Program-made: the position numbers and the translations under genes
Shown here: positions 12,650 through 24,315 of the stretch, piece by piece
Position numbering within the stretch: position 1 is the stretch's first letter
Layout of the letters: every line of letters begins with the position of its first letter
NCBI GenBank assembly: GCA_028023455.1
Contig: JAQFVV010006543.1
Coordinates: 436,001 to 500,000 of the forward strand
Length of the DNA stretch: 64,000 nucleotides
Direction of reading: 5' to 3'
DNA from: Epiperipatus broadwayi
Lineage: Eukaryota; Onychophora; Udeonychophora; Euonychophora; Peripatidae
The notes under the pieces: model-generated
Seen by the model: the letters and a program-made list of their open reading frames with translations, nothing else
What the model was told of the DNA's origin: nothing
The model's database searches: none

Positions 12650-12860
12650 ATCTTCATTCTTCTCCTCTGGGCTCTTGAGTGGGCTTCAAGTTAACTGGAT
12701 GTGTGGTGAAGATTTCATCCATTTAGCAAGGCGGAATTTGTCATCATCATGGGTGTCTGGAATTGGCGTGGTCACATCTTGGTGGCTTGGGACAGAGAAA
12801 GGGTGGTGCACCGGCTAGTTGTCTACCCCATGGTCATTTTTCTGGAATCTCTAGTATATT
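12650..12860 (-). pseudogene. GC-richer coding-like segment, unidentified
   Basis: This stretch is clearly less A+T-rich than its surroundings. On the minus strand a frame reads HHPFSVPSHQDVTTPIPDTH, then DDDKFRLAKWMKSSPHIQLT and a stop. The composition and absence of homopolymers look like protein-coding DNA. No family was recognised and splice sites are not clear. It could be a last exon, a processed pseudogene or a fragment of an unrecognised transposon. Confidence 0.25.
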
Positions 12861-12964
12861 GCTTCATATCTTCTTTTTTTATATATCTAATAATATTTAG
12901 GATTATTAATAAATTTTCATAAGTTGTCTCCAATGGTTACTCGAATCCACAAAGACAAGAGTTC

Positions 12965-13190
12965 TTAAAAAAACTGTATAATGGATTTGTTCTTAAGAAT
13001 GTCACTAATAGTCCTATTCGTAAATGAATCTCTAGGTAGCTGGTTGCTTGGAGAATTCTGGAGCCACAAAAAAGAATGACTTGCCCAGAATGGCTGCCAA
13101 AGAAAGAATGAATCCCACAGCACTATCAATCCCACTAATAAGAACCAATTCAGATATCCCTCTGAGAAGAATGAATCAGCCAATCCTTTT
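12965..13190 (-). pseudogene. Second coding-like segment, unidentified
   Basis: This is another GC-richer stretch next to the previous one. One minus-strand frame gives a 72-codon open frame starting MADSFFSEGY. Another gives LVLISGIDSAVGFILSLAAI, then LGKSFFFVAPEFSKQPAT, which looks like a membrane segment followed by a soluble tail. Frame choice is ambiguous and no homologue was recognised. It may belong to the same disrupted gene as 12,650-12,860. Confidence 0.2.
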
Positions 13191-13690
13191 AATTTAGCTT
13201 ATCATTTAGATTGCAAACATTCCTTTATATTTTTCAGATTAAATTCTACATTTTAAGTTTGACATCCATCTTGAATAACCCAGACCACTTGCTTACAAAA
13301 TCAATTCAAAAGAATTTTTTTAAAGAGATAACAGTTTAATTATAGCATTATCAAACCTTTTGCTTTTGATCAGATTTTTGAAAAAGCAATTAGCATTACT
13401 TGCTTATGGAATAAAATTACAATCTTTAGAAAAGTAATTAAAAAAAATATACAAGTATGTTGGAAAATAAAAAAAAAAATACATATAATGACATATCATA
13501 AAAAATATACAAAAAGGAAAAACAAAAATAAAAAAAATACATGAGTTTATTATACGTGTACAATATTTAAATTTGTGTGTGTGGATATTCTACTGCTCAG
13601 ACCGAACCTCCATTATTAATCTAGCACATTTTTATATTTGTTGTGCTTAATACAGACTTTGTGCAAGGCCATTTGATAATGCCTGGCACA

Positions 13691-13711
13691 ATATATATAT
13701 ATATATATATT
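13691..13711. repeat. (AT)n microsatellite
   Basis: About ten AT units immediately before a perfect palindrome. Confidence 0.9.
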
Positions 13712-13712
13712 C

Positions 13713-13750
13713 GTTATTGTTGAAGATATATATATATCTTCAACAATAAC
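13713..13750. repeat. Perfect 38-bp palindrome
   Basis: GTTATTGTTGAAGATATAT is followed directly by its exact reverse complement. It would extrude as a cruciform or form a long perfect hairpin. It sits next to an (AT)n tract. No mobile-element ends were recognised. Confidence 0.9.
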
Positions 13751-13759
13751 AAAAATAAA

Positions 13760-14550
13760 AGAATGTGAAAGAGAATATATTACTTTTATTTTGTCTGTTA
13801 CTTCAAATCAATTAATAAATAATAGCAAAAATGGAACTAATTGAAAGGAATACCCACAAATTAATTAGATGTCAAAAACAAGTCTGCTTATTAAGGTCTT
13901 TTAGTGGGAATCAAAAACAAACATTAACATGAGAATAAAACAGCATATATTTCAGGATAACATAATCAAGAAGAATCCTGTAAAGTTGTCCATATATTTG
14001 AATCATGAAAAATCTTATAGATTCCAAGAATGTAGAGATGGTTTGCAATAAATGGAATGATAAAAACAAAAATTAAAAAGGCATGATTTATTAATAGTGC
14101 AGATTTTGTTGAATCAAAAATTCAATTGTGTTCAATTAAGTGCAGTTTGGAGCATGCGCAGATAAAGTTTCTATTTCCTACAGCATACTTAATGGCCTTA
14201 CATATTATTATTCTGATATTTGCTTTTTAAAAAGGATGTTTTGCACTTAAAATTTATTCAAGGATTTAAATAATATGTACTTTGAAATTTTTACTTTGTA
14301 TAAGAAGTATTTATATTAATGTACAAAATTATTACCATGTAATTACAAATTCGATTTATATTATAAATATTTTTAATGAAAGATAGTTAAATAATCCCAT
14401 TGGACAGCAATCAAAGAAGGCTTAATGTGGTTAAGTAAATCTCAGATAGGATTAGAGACCAACTTTACATTTAAATTGTATTTATTTTATTTAACAATAG
14501 AAATTAAAATTTGGGAGAGACAGGCTTCTAAGCAAAATGATGCCTTTAAA
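13760..14550. other. AT-rich sequence, nothing recognised
   Basis: No open frame of interest, RNA gene or repeat family member was found here. Confidence 0.5.
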
Positions 14551-14551
14551 A

Positions 14552-14765
14552 CATCACATAATCACCTTTTCTGAGAAACTGTTAAAACAATGGAAATTAC
14601 CTGGTGCCATATTAATAGGGCTCCTCAATGATGAAAGCCGTAAACTAAAAACTAGTCTGGTTGTAGTATATAGTTAGGCACTGGGTAGATAATGTAATAC
14701 CAATCTTCTAACATCTATTGATTATTGTAGCCTGCATTAGATGACACTATTGTGTGGGAAAAATT
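14552..14765 (+). mobile_element. Decayed type A element
   Basis: It begins CATCACATAATCACC and continues with a CTGTTAAAACA block. GGGCTCCTCA then a mutated core (ATGATGA, 14,628-14,634, C3 to A; AAAAC in place of GAAAC) lies in the middle. A TAGTTAGGCACTGGGTAGAT block follows, then an arm remnant with CTTCTAACATC and GCATTAGATGACACTATTG. The order matches the intact elements. The ribozyme should be dead because two invariant core bases are changed. Confidence 0.55.
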
Positions 14766-14769
14766 GGTA

Positions 14770-16185
14770 TTTTTTCAAAATGGTGTCTTATAAACCACAG
14801 AAAACCAATGATGTTTGGAAAGAATTCTCTCTATATATACTTAATTGATTCATTCAAAAAAGATATTTGGGAGTGGTAAATTATAATGTTGTTTTTCCTG
14901 TACAGTAATTTTGTAATACCATGCATTGAAACATTAAGGAGTTAGTAGTTTAATATTACCAATTTATCATAAGTTAGTAGTTTATTATATCAGCCACCTA
15001 TGAATATATAACTTCAATCTGAAAGAAGCTCATCTTAACTAATAAATATGTACTGGCAGAATAAAACATCAGGATTAATTTTTATCAAAAAATCCAAATG
15101 TTTTGAATCCAGTAACTTAGTGGTGAAAATTTTTATTTATTTCACTGTTTATTATTAACAAAAATAGTTGAAAACATATATATTATTCATCTATTAAGAT
15201 TTTGATTTTGCAATAAAAATAACATACTAAAATTAATCAAATTATAATTCCTGTTTATTTTTTGTTTATGCTGATATATATCACAGAAAATAATAAAAAT
15301 TTACATATTGTTTTTTAATTGTTTAATCTTATACTAAACTGCATTCAATATTGTCAACCATAATTATATTATCATAGAACAAAGAAAACTTTTATACGGC
15401 ATAAGCTTAGGTTCTACCATCTTGTCAATTATTATAGAATTGAAAACATATGTTCAATAAAGTAAAGAAAATTTGAGAATTTTATGTAATCAAACTACAA
15501 ATGTACAATTTAGTTAGAGGATATAGTCAGCCATTAAGTCATGTGATCACAAATTGCCATAATTTTAAATAAATAATGGATTAAAATTGGGTTGTGGGCA
15601 TTAGTCTGAGATTAAACACTACAAAAGTAGTAGGCAAAATTTCTATAATTTATTATTGCATATGTTATGGTAGAAATATGCAAATATGGATAATTATAAC
15701 AACACTTCTGGTAATCATTAATTACTCAAGCTTACTACAGGTGGCACTAAAGTAAAGGGCTGCTTTTTACTTATGCAAATATTTACCATTAGCATTTCAA
15801 TTCATATTATTCTATTCTAGAGACAATTATATACAATATATGTTTGATTATAGTTTGTAAGCCAATTCATGTATTACTTTCTGACTATTTTTCTTCATTA
15901 TCATAAGATGTAATTTTGCACATACTTGAATCTGGAAACTAGTGTGGAATTGGTTGCTCTAATATTAGGAGTTAAGTAATTATTCATACTTATATTGTAG
16001 TCTATAAACACATTAAATATATTATTAAAACATTTTTGGATCCAATAAAATCTAATATTACCTGCATTCAAATTTATTAATTATCTCATATTATATTACC
16101 ATTCAAGTGCTTTAACAGACAAAAAATGGAACTATTTTTTATTGTTTTTTGGGTTCCTATTAAAATGCAAGTTAATATAATGACA
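14770..16185. other. AT-rich sequence, nothing recognised
   Basis: Anonymous AT-rich sequence with no reading frame above chance length. Confidence 0.5.
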
Positions 16186-16189
16186 TTGT

Positions 16190-16290
16190 CAAGCATTGGT
16201 GGTTGATAGGTCAGCACAACTTCCTTACAAGTAGTTGTCCCAGGTTAGCAGGTTCGCTTCCTCGCTGATGCTATAACACATGAATATATA
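16190..16290 (+). mobile_element. tRNA-derived SINE
   Basis: A box A-like TTGATAGGTCAGCAC and a box B-like GGTTCGCTTCC lie about 35 bases apart. GCTGATGCTATAACACATG and an AT tail follow. A second copy with the same GATGCTATGACA 3' block is on the minus strand at 50.73-50.84 kb. The repeated 3' block and the lack of a foldable acceptor stem mark it as a SINE, not a functional tRNA. Confidence 0.6.
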
Positions 16291-16349
16291 TATAATGACA
16301 TTTATAAGTTTGAATGTCAAATTCATAAAGTAATATTAGAGCCTGATTC

Positions 16350-16678
16350 AAATTAAGCTCAAGTAATATTCACAAAGGAGAATCCCAAAGAATTTATTTT
16401 AATATCTCTATAAATTTCCAATTTGGCTAAAATATATTCAGGTTTATGCCCCATCAAGTTCTCCTGTGATGAAGTAGTAGAAGATTTTTATACACATATA
16501 CAAAAGACTTTTGATCAGATTAAATAACATTTTTGTTATGGGAGACTTTAATGCTAGAATTGGTAAAACAAATGAAAGAAGAAAGTGTTGTAGATAAATT
16601 TTGTATGATAATAAAAATGAGAGAGGACATAGACTTGTGGAGTTTGCAGAAAAAGAAAAACTTTATATTTTTAAATCT

Positions 16679-16714
<36 letters not shown>

Positions 16715-18863
16715 CATCCAAATGAAAGTACATCAGAATTGGATTGTATTTTGGCTAACAGAAAATACATATTTCAAGATTGTAATATACTTAATAAATT
16801 CAACAAAGGAAATGACCATTGATTAGTAAGATGTAAGATACATGTTAATGCAAAACTAGAGAGACAAAAATTGTTAGGAAAAACAATATTTACGGTTGAC
16901 ATTCCTACTTCAGAAACATTCTAATGAATTTAAATTAAAACTTTTAAATCGTTTTCAAGTATTAGTAGATTTTGAACACGATTTGAATGAAATTAATAGG
17001 AAAATAACTGATACATTTTTTTAAAAACTGCAACAAAGATAGCTGATAGAAAAAAGCAGCAATTGACCAATAAAATTCCTACTGAAACTAACGAATTTAT
17101 GGAGAAAATAAGGAATTTGAAGATATATAAAAATGATGCATTAAGAAGGATTGAATATCTGGAATTTTGTAAAATTGTAAAAAAAAAAAAAAAGTTGTTA
17201 ATGTTATAAGAAAGTATAATTGTGAAATAGCAAGGAAAGCTGTGGAAGAGAATAAAAGTTTCAAGAGTGTAAAACAACATTTTGATATTGATAGGAAACT
17301 TATATCTGCAATAAGAAAAAAAGATGGAACTATTACTAAAAAGAGAGATGACATCATGGAATAGGTAAAATAGTTTTATCAAGAATTATTTAGTAACAAA
17401 GAATAAATACCTCCTGCATCTATTATATCTTTTGAAATGTCCAGGATTTTAAATGAAGAAATGAGACACACAGTTAAATTTATTAAGAAAGGAAAAGCTC
17501 CATGTAATGGTAGAATTGTAATTGATATATTAAAAGATGTGAAGAAATAGAAAAAATTTTGGCAAAGTTATATACCAAATGTCTAAATGATAAAGATGTA
17601 CCAGATGATTGGAGGAATGTAGTATTAATATATAAAAAATGTGATAAAGAAGGTATTAGGAATTACAGATCTATGAGTCTTTTATCAATTTTAAAAAAAA
17701 TGTTTTTATTAAGATAACTAGAACTCATCTACAGAAAACATTGGATTTCAATCAACCAAAAGAACAGGCTGGATTTAAAAGTGGTTTTAGTATAGTAGAT
17801 CATATCCAAATATTTAGAGAAGATATAGAAAGTACCAATAAATATGAGTTGCCATGATGCTTCGGATTTATAGATTATGAAAAGGCATTTGATTCGATTC
17901 TACAAACATTTCTTCAGTAATTAAAGCATTGGATCATCAAGGTATCATATTTTGAAAAATATTTATAAAAATGCAACAGCCACAATTAGATTACATAATG
18001 ATAGTATGAAGATTAATATTGAGATGAGTGTAAGACAGGATGACTCCAAAACTTTTTACAACAGTGCTGTAAGAAGTATTTTGTGGATTAAAATGGGAAG
18101 CTAAAGGAATAAAAGTAAATCGAGATTATTTAAGTCATTTAGATTTTGCAGATGATGTAATTGTTTTTGAAAATAATGCTTCAGGGCTTCAGGAAATGCA
18201 GTGTTCAATGGATTTTCTCAAAAGATGAAAATAAAGATTGATTATGATGAGTTAGAAGAAGTTAACAACTACAAATATTTTGGTCAAATTATTATTACAG
18301 ATGGAGATATAATGGCTGAAATTAATCATAGAATTAAAGTTGTTTTGGGGTGCTTTTGATAGAAAGAATTTAACAGTAAAATGAAATATGGCTATGTGTT
18401 TGAAAAGGAAGGTTTTTAATAAATGTGTTTTACCAGTTCTTACATATGAGTCTGAGACTTGGACACTTAATAGATGAGCAATATAGAAAATTCTTACCAC
18501 TCAAAGAAGTATGGAGAGATGCATGATAGGAATAACAAGAATAGTTTGAAAATGCAATACATAGGAAAGAGAACAAACAGGTACTACTGACATTGTTGAA
18601 AGAATTAAAAGACTGAAGTGGAGTTGGGCTGAACATATTGCTAAAAGAGATAATGATAGACAATTGAAATCTTAAACCAGATTCCAAAAAAGATTGCAAA
18701 AGAGCCAGAAAAAGACCACATGTGAGATGGCTGGATGAAATAACGAAGTGTGTAGGAGTGATGTGGAGAAAAGAGGTTAGACATCAGAGTATATGGATTG
18801 AACTTGGAGAGACCTTCATTCTGCAATGGATTGATAATTGTTGATGATAATGATGATGATAAT
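16350..18863 (+). mobile_element. RTE-type non-LTR retrotransposon, decayed
   Basis: The order of domains is that of an RTE-clade element. An apurinic-like endonuclease is visible as VYAPSSSPVMK, MGDFNARIG, NERGHRLVEFAEKEKLYI, LDCILANRKYIFQD and GNDH. Reverse transcriptase follows with DVPDDWRN, RNYRSMSLL, a degenerate active-site region near 18,150, and YKYFGQIIITDGDI. The C-terminal part gives ETW, HMRWLDE-like blocks and FILQWID. The 3' end is a TGATGATAATGATGATGA repeat, typical of RTE tails. Many stops and frameshifts make it inactive. A T/A homopolymer block interrupts the endonuclease at 16.68 kb. Confidence 0.8.
16678..16713. repeat. Poly(T)-poly(A) block inside the endonuclease region
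   Basis: About 21 T followed by 15 A replaces the region before the HPNESTSELD block of the RTE endonuclease. This may be slippage growth of a T/A-rich codon run or an insertion. The block is in frame with the residues on both sides. Confidence 0.8.
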
Positions 18864-18869
18864 TAGGAT

Positions 18870-19007
18870 CTATTAATATGTAATAATTTCTGCTGAAAAT
18901 ATCCTAACATCATCTTTATTAAATTTAATGAACTGTCTTCTCTCACATCATTATCTAACTACCTTAGCAGATGGGCATTTTTTATTTTATCTTGAGGTCT
19001 TATTAAG

Positions 19008-19097
<90 letters not shown>

Positions 19098-19780
19098 GAT
19101 ATTATTATGGCATAGGTCTAATAGCTTTATTATTCATAAAAAGTTGAAGCTCCACAACTAGAAATATCATATTCAATCCTGATACCTCCTAATCCCAAGT
19201 TGAACCCTCTACCAACTGCATCAAACTGTACAGCATTTATATCTCTAGCATATACTAGACTATAACTGAAACATATGTAATATGAGAAATCAGTCTTTTT
19301 ATTTTATATTAGGCAATGCAAAATGATAATATAGTTTAAATTTACACTAGAGAATACTAAAAATATATTTCTGGTATACAGTTTAAAATATATTTAAAAA
19401 TTTCATTTCACCATGCATTCTTGAAACATAAACACATCTGAAAAAGTGTAATAATCTCCCATCCCTGAAGAAGATAAATACTTTAATGTTTAACTAAGAT
19501 GTAAGTTTATGACTTTGACACTAAATGGCACTTTATCAAATTTGCTGAACAATTAGAAATTTCGAGTTCATCACTCTAGTCATATTTTTTTAGCTAATGC
19601 TGTTTAATTTAAACTTATATATATGGTAATTCATTGTTGCTTTATAAAGTTATTAAAATGAGTAGCAATTTGTTCTACTTTTGTAAATTTGATAGTAAGC
19701 CAATTAAAATGATTCTATATAAAAATTTCCTAAATGATTTTTTTTTCCATACTGATGCATAGGTTTATTATATACCTGCG
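18870..19780. other. AT-rich sequence with one microsatellite
   Basis: Apart from the (TA)n(TG)n tract at 19.01 kb nothing was recognised. Confidence 0.5.
19009..19095. repeat. Compound (TA)n(TG)n microsatellite
   Basis: TA repeats with one AAG interruption pass into about 16 TG units. Confidence 0.95.
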
Positions 19781-19799
19781 TCTATATATGTAATATATA

Positions 19800-20205
19800 G
19801 GGTATATGAGCACAGACTTTCACACGACCCACCACTCTCCACTCTATCTAATAACAGTGATACACTCAAGCACATATATGCTGAAAAGATAAATAATCAC
19901 CAATATACGTATTTCATGCTAAACCAGCAATCATCAGTTGGTCCAGATTATCATCTCCCACACATATATACTATAAGTGCTCAGATATATATTAAGATAG
20001 ACAATCTTCATACTTTAATGGACAGGCTCCAATCTACTACACCCTCCAACTCTTCAACCGTCCATCCAATTGAAAATCTGATGATGGAATGCTCAAAGGC
20101 CACCCTGAGGCCGAGATTCTTGTCACACCCATGTTGACCTAAAGTCACTCTGAACCCCACATGTACCTAAATGATTTAGGTCCCATGCTCACTAGAATTA
20201 TTCCA
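19800..20205 (-). mobile_element. Type B hammerhead-bearing element, one arm
   Basis: It shares blocks with the palindromic elements at 28.6 and 48.65 kb: AAAGATAAATAATC, TATTTCATGCTRAACYAGCA, TTGGTCCAGAT, CATCTCCCACACATATATAC, and a TTTAATGGACAGGCT centre. Only one arm is present here. Its boundaries are approximate. It encodes no protein; the small open frame at 19,916-20,137 is incidental. Confidence 0.55.
19888..19952 (-). ncRNA. Type I hammerhead ribozyme-like motif (type B family)
   Basis: On the minus strand an outer stem GATAATC pairs with GATTATT. The inner stem ACCAA pairs with TTGGT. CTGATGA is at 19,931-19,937. Stem II is TGCT/AGCA around GGTTT, with a mismatched U.U closing pair. 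GAAA is at 19,912-19,915, and a 3-bp stem III (ATA/TAT around CG) ends in an ATA cleavage triplet. All invariant core bases appear present. Pairing on both sides of stem I, well away from the core, is hard to explain by chance. Activity is inferred only. Confidence 0.6.
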
Positions 20206-20209
20206 ATTT

Positions 20210-21365
20210 AAATAAATATAACACCAACACATAAGATAATCGTTACAGTGGCCATACATCATCATCAATTATATTGGGGCCTTACATTTTTTATGCTTCA
20301 CAGTTTAGTTAATAATCTTAATTTAATAGCACGAATATATATATTAACGCTGATAATAAAAGTTTAACGATTGATCAACTATTCACAAAAAGAATAATTA
20401 AAAAATTATGCATTAAAAGAGTTATAAAAAATATATTATGAAACCACAGTTCAGTTATTAAAATCTTTTCTTTTATAATAAATTAATCAACTTTTTTTTT
20501 AATATTTTAAATATTTAATTTTTTGTAGCTGTTATTAAAATAGATATAAAAAAGTTTTTGCAAGTTAATTTTAAAATATTTTATGATTATAAACACAAAA
20601 CATATTTAGCAAATTTATCATCAACTTTTTTATTATTATTAAATCTCTTATTAATAAATTAGATATTCAATTAATTTGGTTCATTTCTCTCTGGCTGCTC
20701 GAAAGAGTTAAACAAACGTTAGATGAAGGAAGCTGTCAGCGGGCGAAAATCTAATAAAAATTATTCTTGCAGCGAGCCATATCTCAGATAACTCAATTTT
20801 TAAACTTTTATCGCAGTATTCTTAATGCTGTTAGAATTTTAAAGTAAGCATATTAAAATATCATCTTAAATTTAATTACTGGAGATAATAAACGTAATTC
20901 TTTATAATACACACAGAGAAAGAATATATCTATTTTTAAAATAAATTTTATTCCTACTATTCATTTATTTATTGTTGGAATGCGTTTGGCGCATGCCTTT
21001 TATTTTATTTTCACAAATTTAAATGTACTGTACTTTATTAAATTTTCCATAATTTTATTTTAATTTAAAAACTTGTTATGATTATAATATTATTTGTGTT
21101 TTAACTGTTGCCATATTAACTGGTAGTTGCGATCTGGGTGTTTAAATTTTAGCTTTTTAAGTATGTCCCTGATTCGATCTTGGACAAAATAAAATGTAAT
21201 TTCTTTACAAATGAGTTGAGACCTTTAGATGGGATATAAGTCAATATTAAAAGAAAATATTATGTATTTGGATGATTTATTTTTTTAAATAAATGTGTTT
21301 CACTAATGCATATATATATAATAAAACATGTCACAAATTATGCAACTTGCTTTTAAGCTTGTGCT
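20210..21365. other. AT-rich sequence, nothing recognised
   Basis: Very A+T-rich, no gene or repeat family member recognised. Confidence 0.5.
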
Positions 21366-21488
21366 GAAATGTTCACTAGATGGAGCTTACCACTAGCTCC
21401 AAAACAAGCTTTAATTATAAGTGCCAACAGAAAAAGAATTAATTATAAGTGCCAACAGATAAAGAATTCAAAATCTCTATCGTACTAT

Positions 21489-21540
21489 CCTCATCTCCAG
21501 ACCAATTGTTTTCGAGCTTATGACTCACCTCAGTGAAGAG
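21489..21540 (-). ncRNA. Hammerhead-like motif (type C, left arm)
   Basis: On the minus strand TCTTCA pairs with TGGAGA as stem I. Stem II is GAG..CTC around TCATAAG, then GAAAAC. A longer stem III around AATT ends in GGTC. The core reads CTGAGGT where CTGANGA is expected, so A9 is changed to U. Confidence 0.4.
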
Positions 21541-21559
21541 ATAGTGTCTGAAATCCTAA

Positions 21560-21618
21560 CTCTTCACTGAGGTGAGCCATAAGCTCGAAACCAGTTGATT
21601 TGGAGATGAGGATTTTCC
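21560..21618 (+). ncRNA. Hammerhead-like motif (type C, right arm)
   Basis: TCTTCA (21,561-21,566) pairs with TGGAGA. The core CTGAGGT is at 21,567-21,573. A perfect GAGC/GCTC stem II closes CATAA, and GAAAC is at 21,587-21,591. Stem III and the cleavage site are diverged (CAGTTGATT in place of CAATTGGTC). The same CTGAGGT change occurs in both arms, so it predates the duplication or characterises the family. Confidence 0.4.
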
Positions 21619-21709
21619 AATTGAGATTTTGAATTCTTTCTCTGTTGGCACTTATAATTAAAGCTTGTTTTGGAGCTAGTGGTAAACTCCATCTAATGAA
21701 TATATATTT

Positions 21710-22130
21710 ATATATAGATCTGAGACTTAGACACTTAATAAAAGAGAAATAATGAGATTTCAGATTACACACCAAAGTATAAAGAAGAGTATGATGGAAA
21801 TTACAAGAAACAAAACTAAAATACAAAGGTGGAAAAACAAAATGTATCACAGTGGTTATTAAAGTAATACTATATGTAATAGTAATGAATACAAAACTAA
21901 AAATCTTTAAATCAAAGCTTGACCTGTCATTCCCAGTATATAAAACAGCTGATATTTAATTATTATATACATTGAAACATATATATGACAAAAATACAAC
22001 TAATGTGACATGTTTCTAGAAGAGATAGTAATAGAGGGATAGTTGGAGTCTTAAACTGGATCCAGTAAGATTACAGAAAAAAAGACCATGTGTAATATGG
22101 ATGGATGACATAAGAAAATTTTATAGTTTT
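21710..22130 (+). mobile_element. RTE LINE fragment, rearranged
   Basis: Two blocks match the C-terminal coding region of the RTE element at 16.35-18.86 kb. One is GATCTGAGACTTAGACACTT at about 21,717. The other, about 21,995-22,110, translates as RDSNRGIVGVLNWI then KKRPCVIWMDDIRK. They are separated by deleted and unrelated sequence. Inactive. Confidence 0.65.
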
Positions 22131-22169
22131 ATTGCAAAAATATAATCTGAAATTATAATCAATATCTTA

Positions 22170-23470
22170 AAAAAACAGGTGAGGCAATAGAAATGCTGTT
22201 GACAAAGTTATTTACCAAATGTTGTAAATGATAGAGATGTATTCAATGATTGGAAGAATGCAGTAATAATATTGATATTTAAGAAAAGCGACAAAGAAGA
22301 TATTAGAAATTATAGAAATCATTCTTTTGTCAGTTCTATACAAAATCTTTACCAAGATAGTTATAATTTGTTTACATTGAACTTTGGATTTCAACCAATC
22401 AAAAAACCAAAGTGGTAAAAGTTGTTTTAGGATAGTGAACCACATCTGCATATTGAGAGTTGTATAAAGATTCAATGAATATGAATTGTTATGATGCCCA
22501 GGACTTGTTTATTATGAAAAGTCATTTGATTCTATAAACATTTCAACAGTGATTAAAGCATTGGATTATCAAAATATAGATTTGGAATACTGTTATATTC
22601 TGAATTAAATGTAACATCAGTGATTAGACTCCCTTATTTTACTAAGAAGATTAATATTGGGAAGGGTGTGAACAGGATAATTTCTTATCTCCAAAACATA
22701 TTTTGTGAAATAAAAGGGAAATGTAAGTCAAAGAAAATGGAGACTACTTATTTTGAAGATGATATATTTGATTTTGCAAATAATGCTTTAGTCTCAGGAA
22801 ATGCTGCAAAAGTTAACCTAAAGGTAAACACTAAAAAAGACTGAGATGACATTCATTAAATTATCTCAGAAGAATAAAAATTTATAGCCATGAAGTAAAA
22901 GAAGCTAACAACTACAATTCTTTGGTCAGATTTAAAATATAAATAGAAACATAATGAATGAAATTAATCATAGAATTAAATTTTAATGGAGTGTTTCTGA
23001 TAGAATAAATATTAAATGGAAATATGTCTACATGTATAAAAAAGAGGTTTTTAAATAGATATATTTACTAATTCTTATTTATAAATCTGAGACTTGGACA
23101 TTTAATAGAAGAGCAATTCAAATATTTTAAATAACTCGATGAAGTAAGAAGAAAATTATGTTAGGAGAAACAGAAAGAGATTTAAAATATCAAGAGAAGA
23201 ACAGGTATGATTGACATCACTGAAAGAATTAAGAAACTGAAATGAAACTGGACTGGTGATATTTCTAGAAGAGATGATAATAAATGGACATTTAAAGTCT
23301 TAAACTGAATCCCAAGATGTTATTAAATATCTAGAAAGAAATGGTGTATTTGGAGGGTGGATAAAATAAGAAAAATTCCTGGGATTGTCGAAAAGAGAGG
23401 GTAGAGATTGAAAAAACAATCAAATATGGAGAGATCATTTTATAGTGAATCAAATAATGGTCAAAAATGA
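22170..23470 (+). mobile_element. Second 5'-truncated RTE LINE fragment
   Basis: It starts inside the reverse transcriptase and passes through the region of NRAI-type blocks, ETWTFNRRAIQ-like sequence, GHRRDD-like sequence and LNWIPR-like sequence to the C-terminus near 23,440. Many stops and frameshifts are present; it parallels 17.5-18.8 kb. A 74-codon open frame at 22,620-22,844 is a surviving piece of this coding region, not a separate gene. Confidence 0.7.
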
Positions 23471-23485
23471 TGAAGTCATTAAGCA

Positions 23486-23590
23486 TATACATGTGTCCCA
23501 ATGATAAGATGGCTGATTCTTTCAATAATCTGCCTGCATCACCATCTCTAAATCAATGCATGTGTTATATAATGTGTCATTCATCATACA
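23486..23590 (+). repeat. Dispersed repeat, copy 1
   Basis: About 105 bp containing CATTAAGCATATACA, AAGATGGCTGATTCTTTCAA and CAATGCATGTGTTATATAAT. A second direct copy is at 25,122-25,235. No coding or RNA function was recognised. It may be the end of a larger unlisted element. Confidence 0.75.
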
Positions 23591-23594
23591 AATA

Positions 23595-24315
23595 TATTAC
23601 TATTAGGTAGAAACTTGATTAATTTTATGTAATTAATACTATTGAATATTATTCTGACTTATGGTTAGTGGTATTGGGGTTTGGCATAGCTTATGGAAGG
23701 GATTCTCTTGAAACTGCTTTTGTGAACTTTGTTTTGTCACAATTTACAATCAGAATTTGGCCATATATATAATATCTTATACTTTAATTCTGATTGATCT
23801 CATATCTATACAGAAACTTCATTCCCCTTTTAAATACCATCAACACAATCTATTACATTACAAGTTGAATCTTCAATTCAATGGTCATACTCTAATAATA
23901 TCATTTCACAAAGACTTATACATATGCAAAGTAAATTTACACATCGTGGACCTTTTTCAAAGAAACTCATATGAGTGTGCTAACATTTAATAAATAATAA
24001 AATAAATAGTGGCAATCATATAAAATAAACTGCAATAGTATTAACTCTGTAACAACATATTTACATTGCTTTGTTATAATATTTTATCTATAATAACTTT
24101 ATACTCATGTGGCAGTCAACTATGATTCACTCGACCTTATACAAGTATTTTTACAAAGATTGGTCAATTTTTTTGGTAATGTAGTTATGAATAAAATATA
24201 ATAAAATAATGTACATAGTTGCTTTGAACATTTGATATCACTTCAATTTGTACAGTATCGTATATAAAACTTTGTTTTAAATGTTGTATAACTCAAAATA
24301 TTAGGGAAGTTATTA
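23595..24315. other. AT-rich sequence, nothing recognised
   Basis: No feature beyond a few short chance frames. Confidence 0.5.

Larger units (their letters stand above)
21372..21700. mobile_element. Type C palindromic element with hammerhead-like cores
   Basis: The two arms (about 21,372-21,540 and 21,553-21,700) are reverse complements around a 12-bp centre. Each arm carries a hammerhead-like segment reading away from the centre (see 21,489-21,540 and 21,560-21,618). They end in ACTAGATGGAG / CTCCATCTAATG. The left arm holds a 31-bp direct duplication containing AATTATAAGTGCCAACAG. The structure is two half-elements joined head to head. Confidence 0.65.

Noticed and set aside
16601-16822. 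A 73-codon frame as a separate gene
   Set aside because: It is a surviving in-frame piece of the RTE endonuclease, with a homopolymer-coded Phe/Lys block.
16993-18826. Several minus-strand frames of 60-129 codons
   Set aside because: They are antisense to the RTE reverse transcriptase region and have no independent support.
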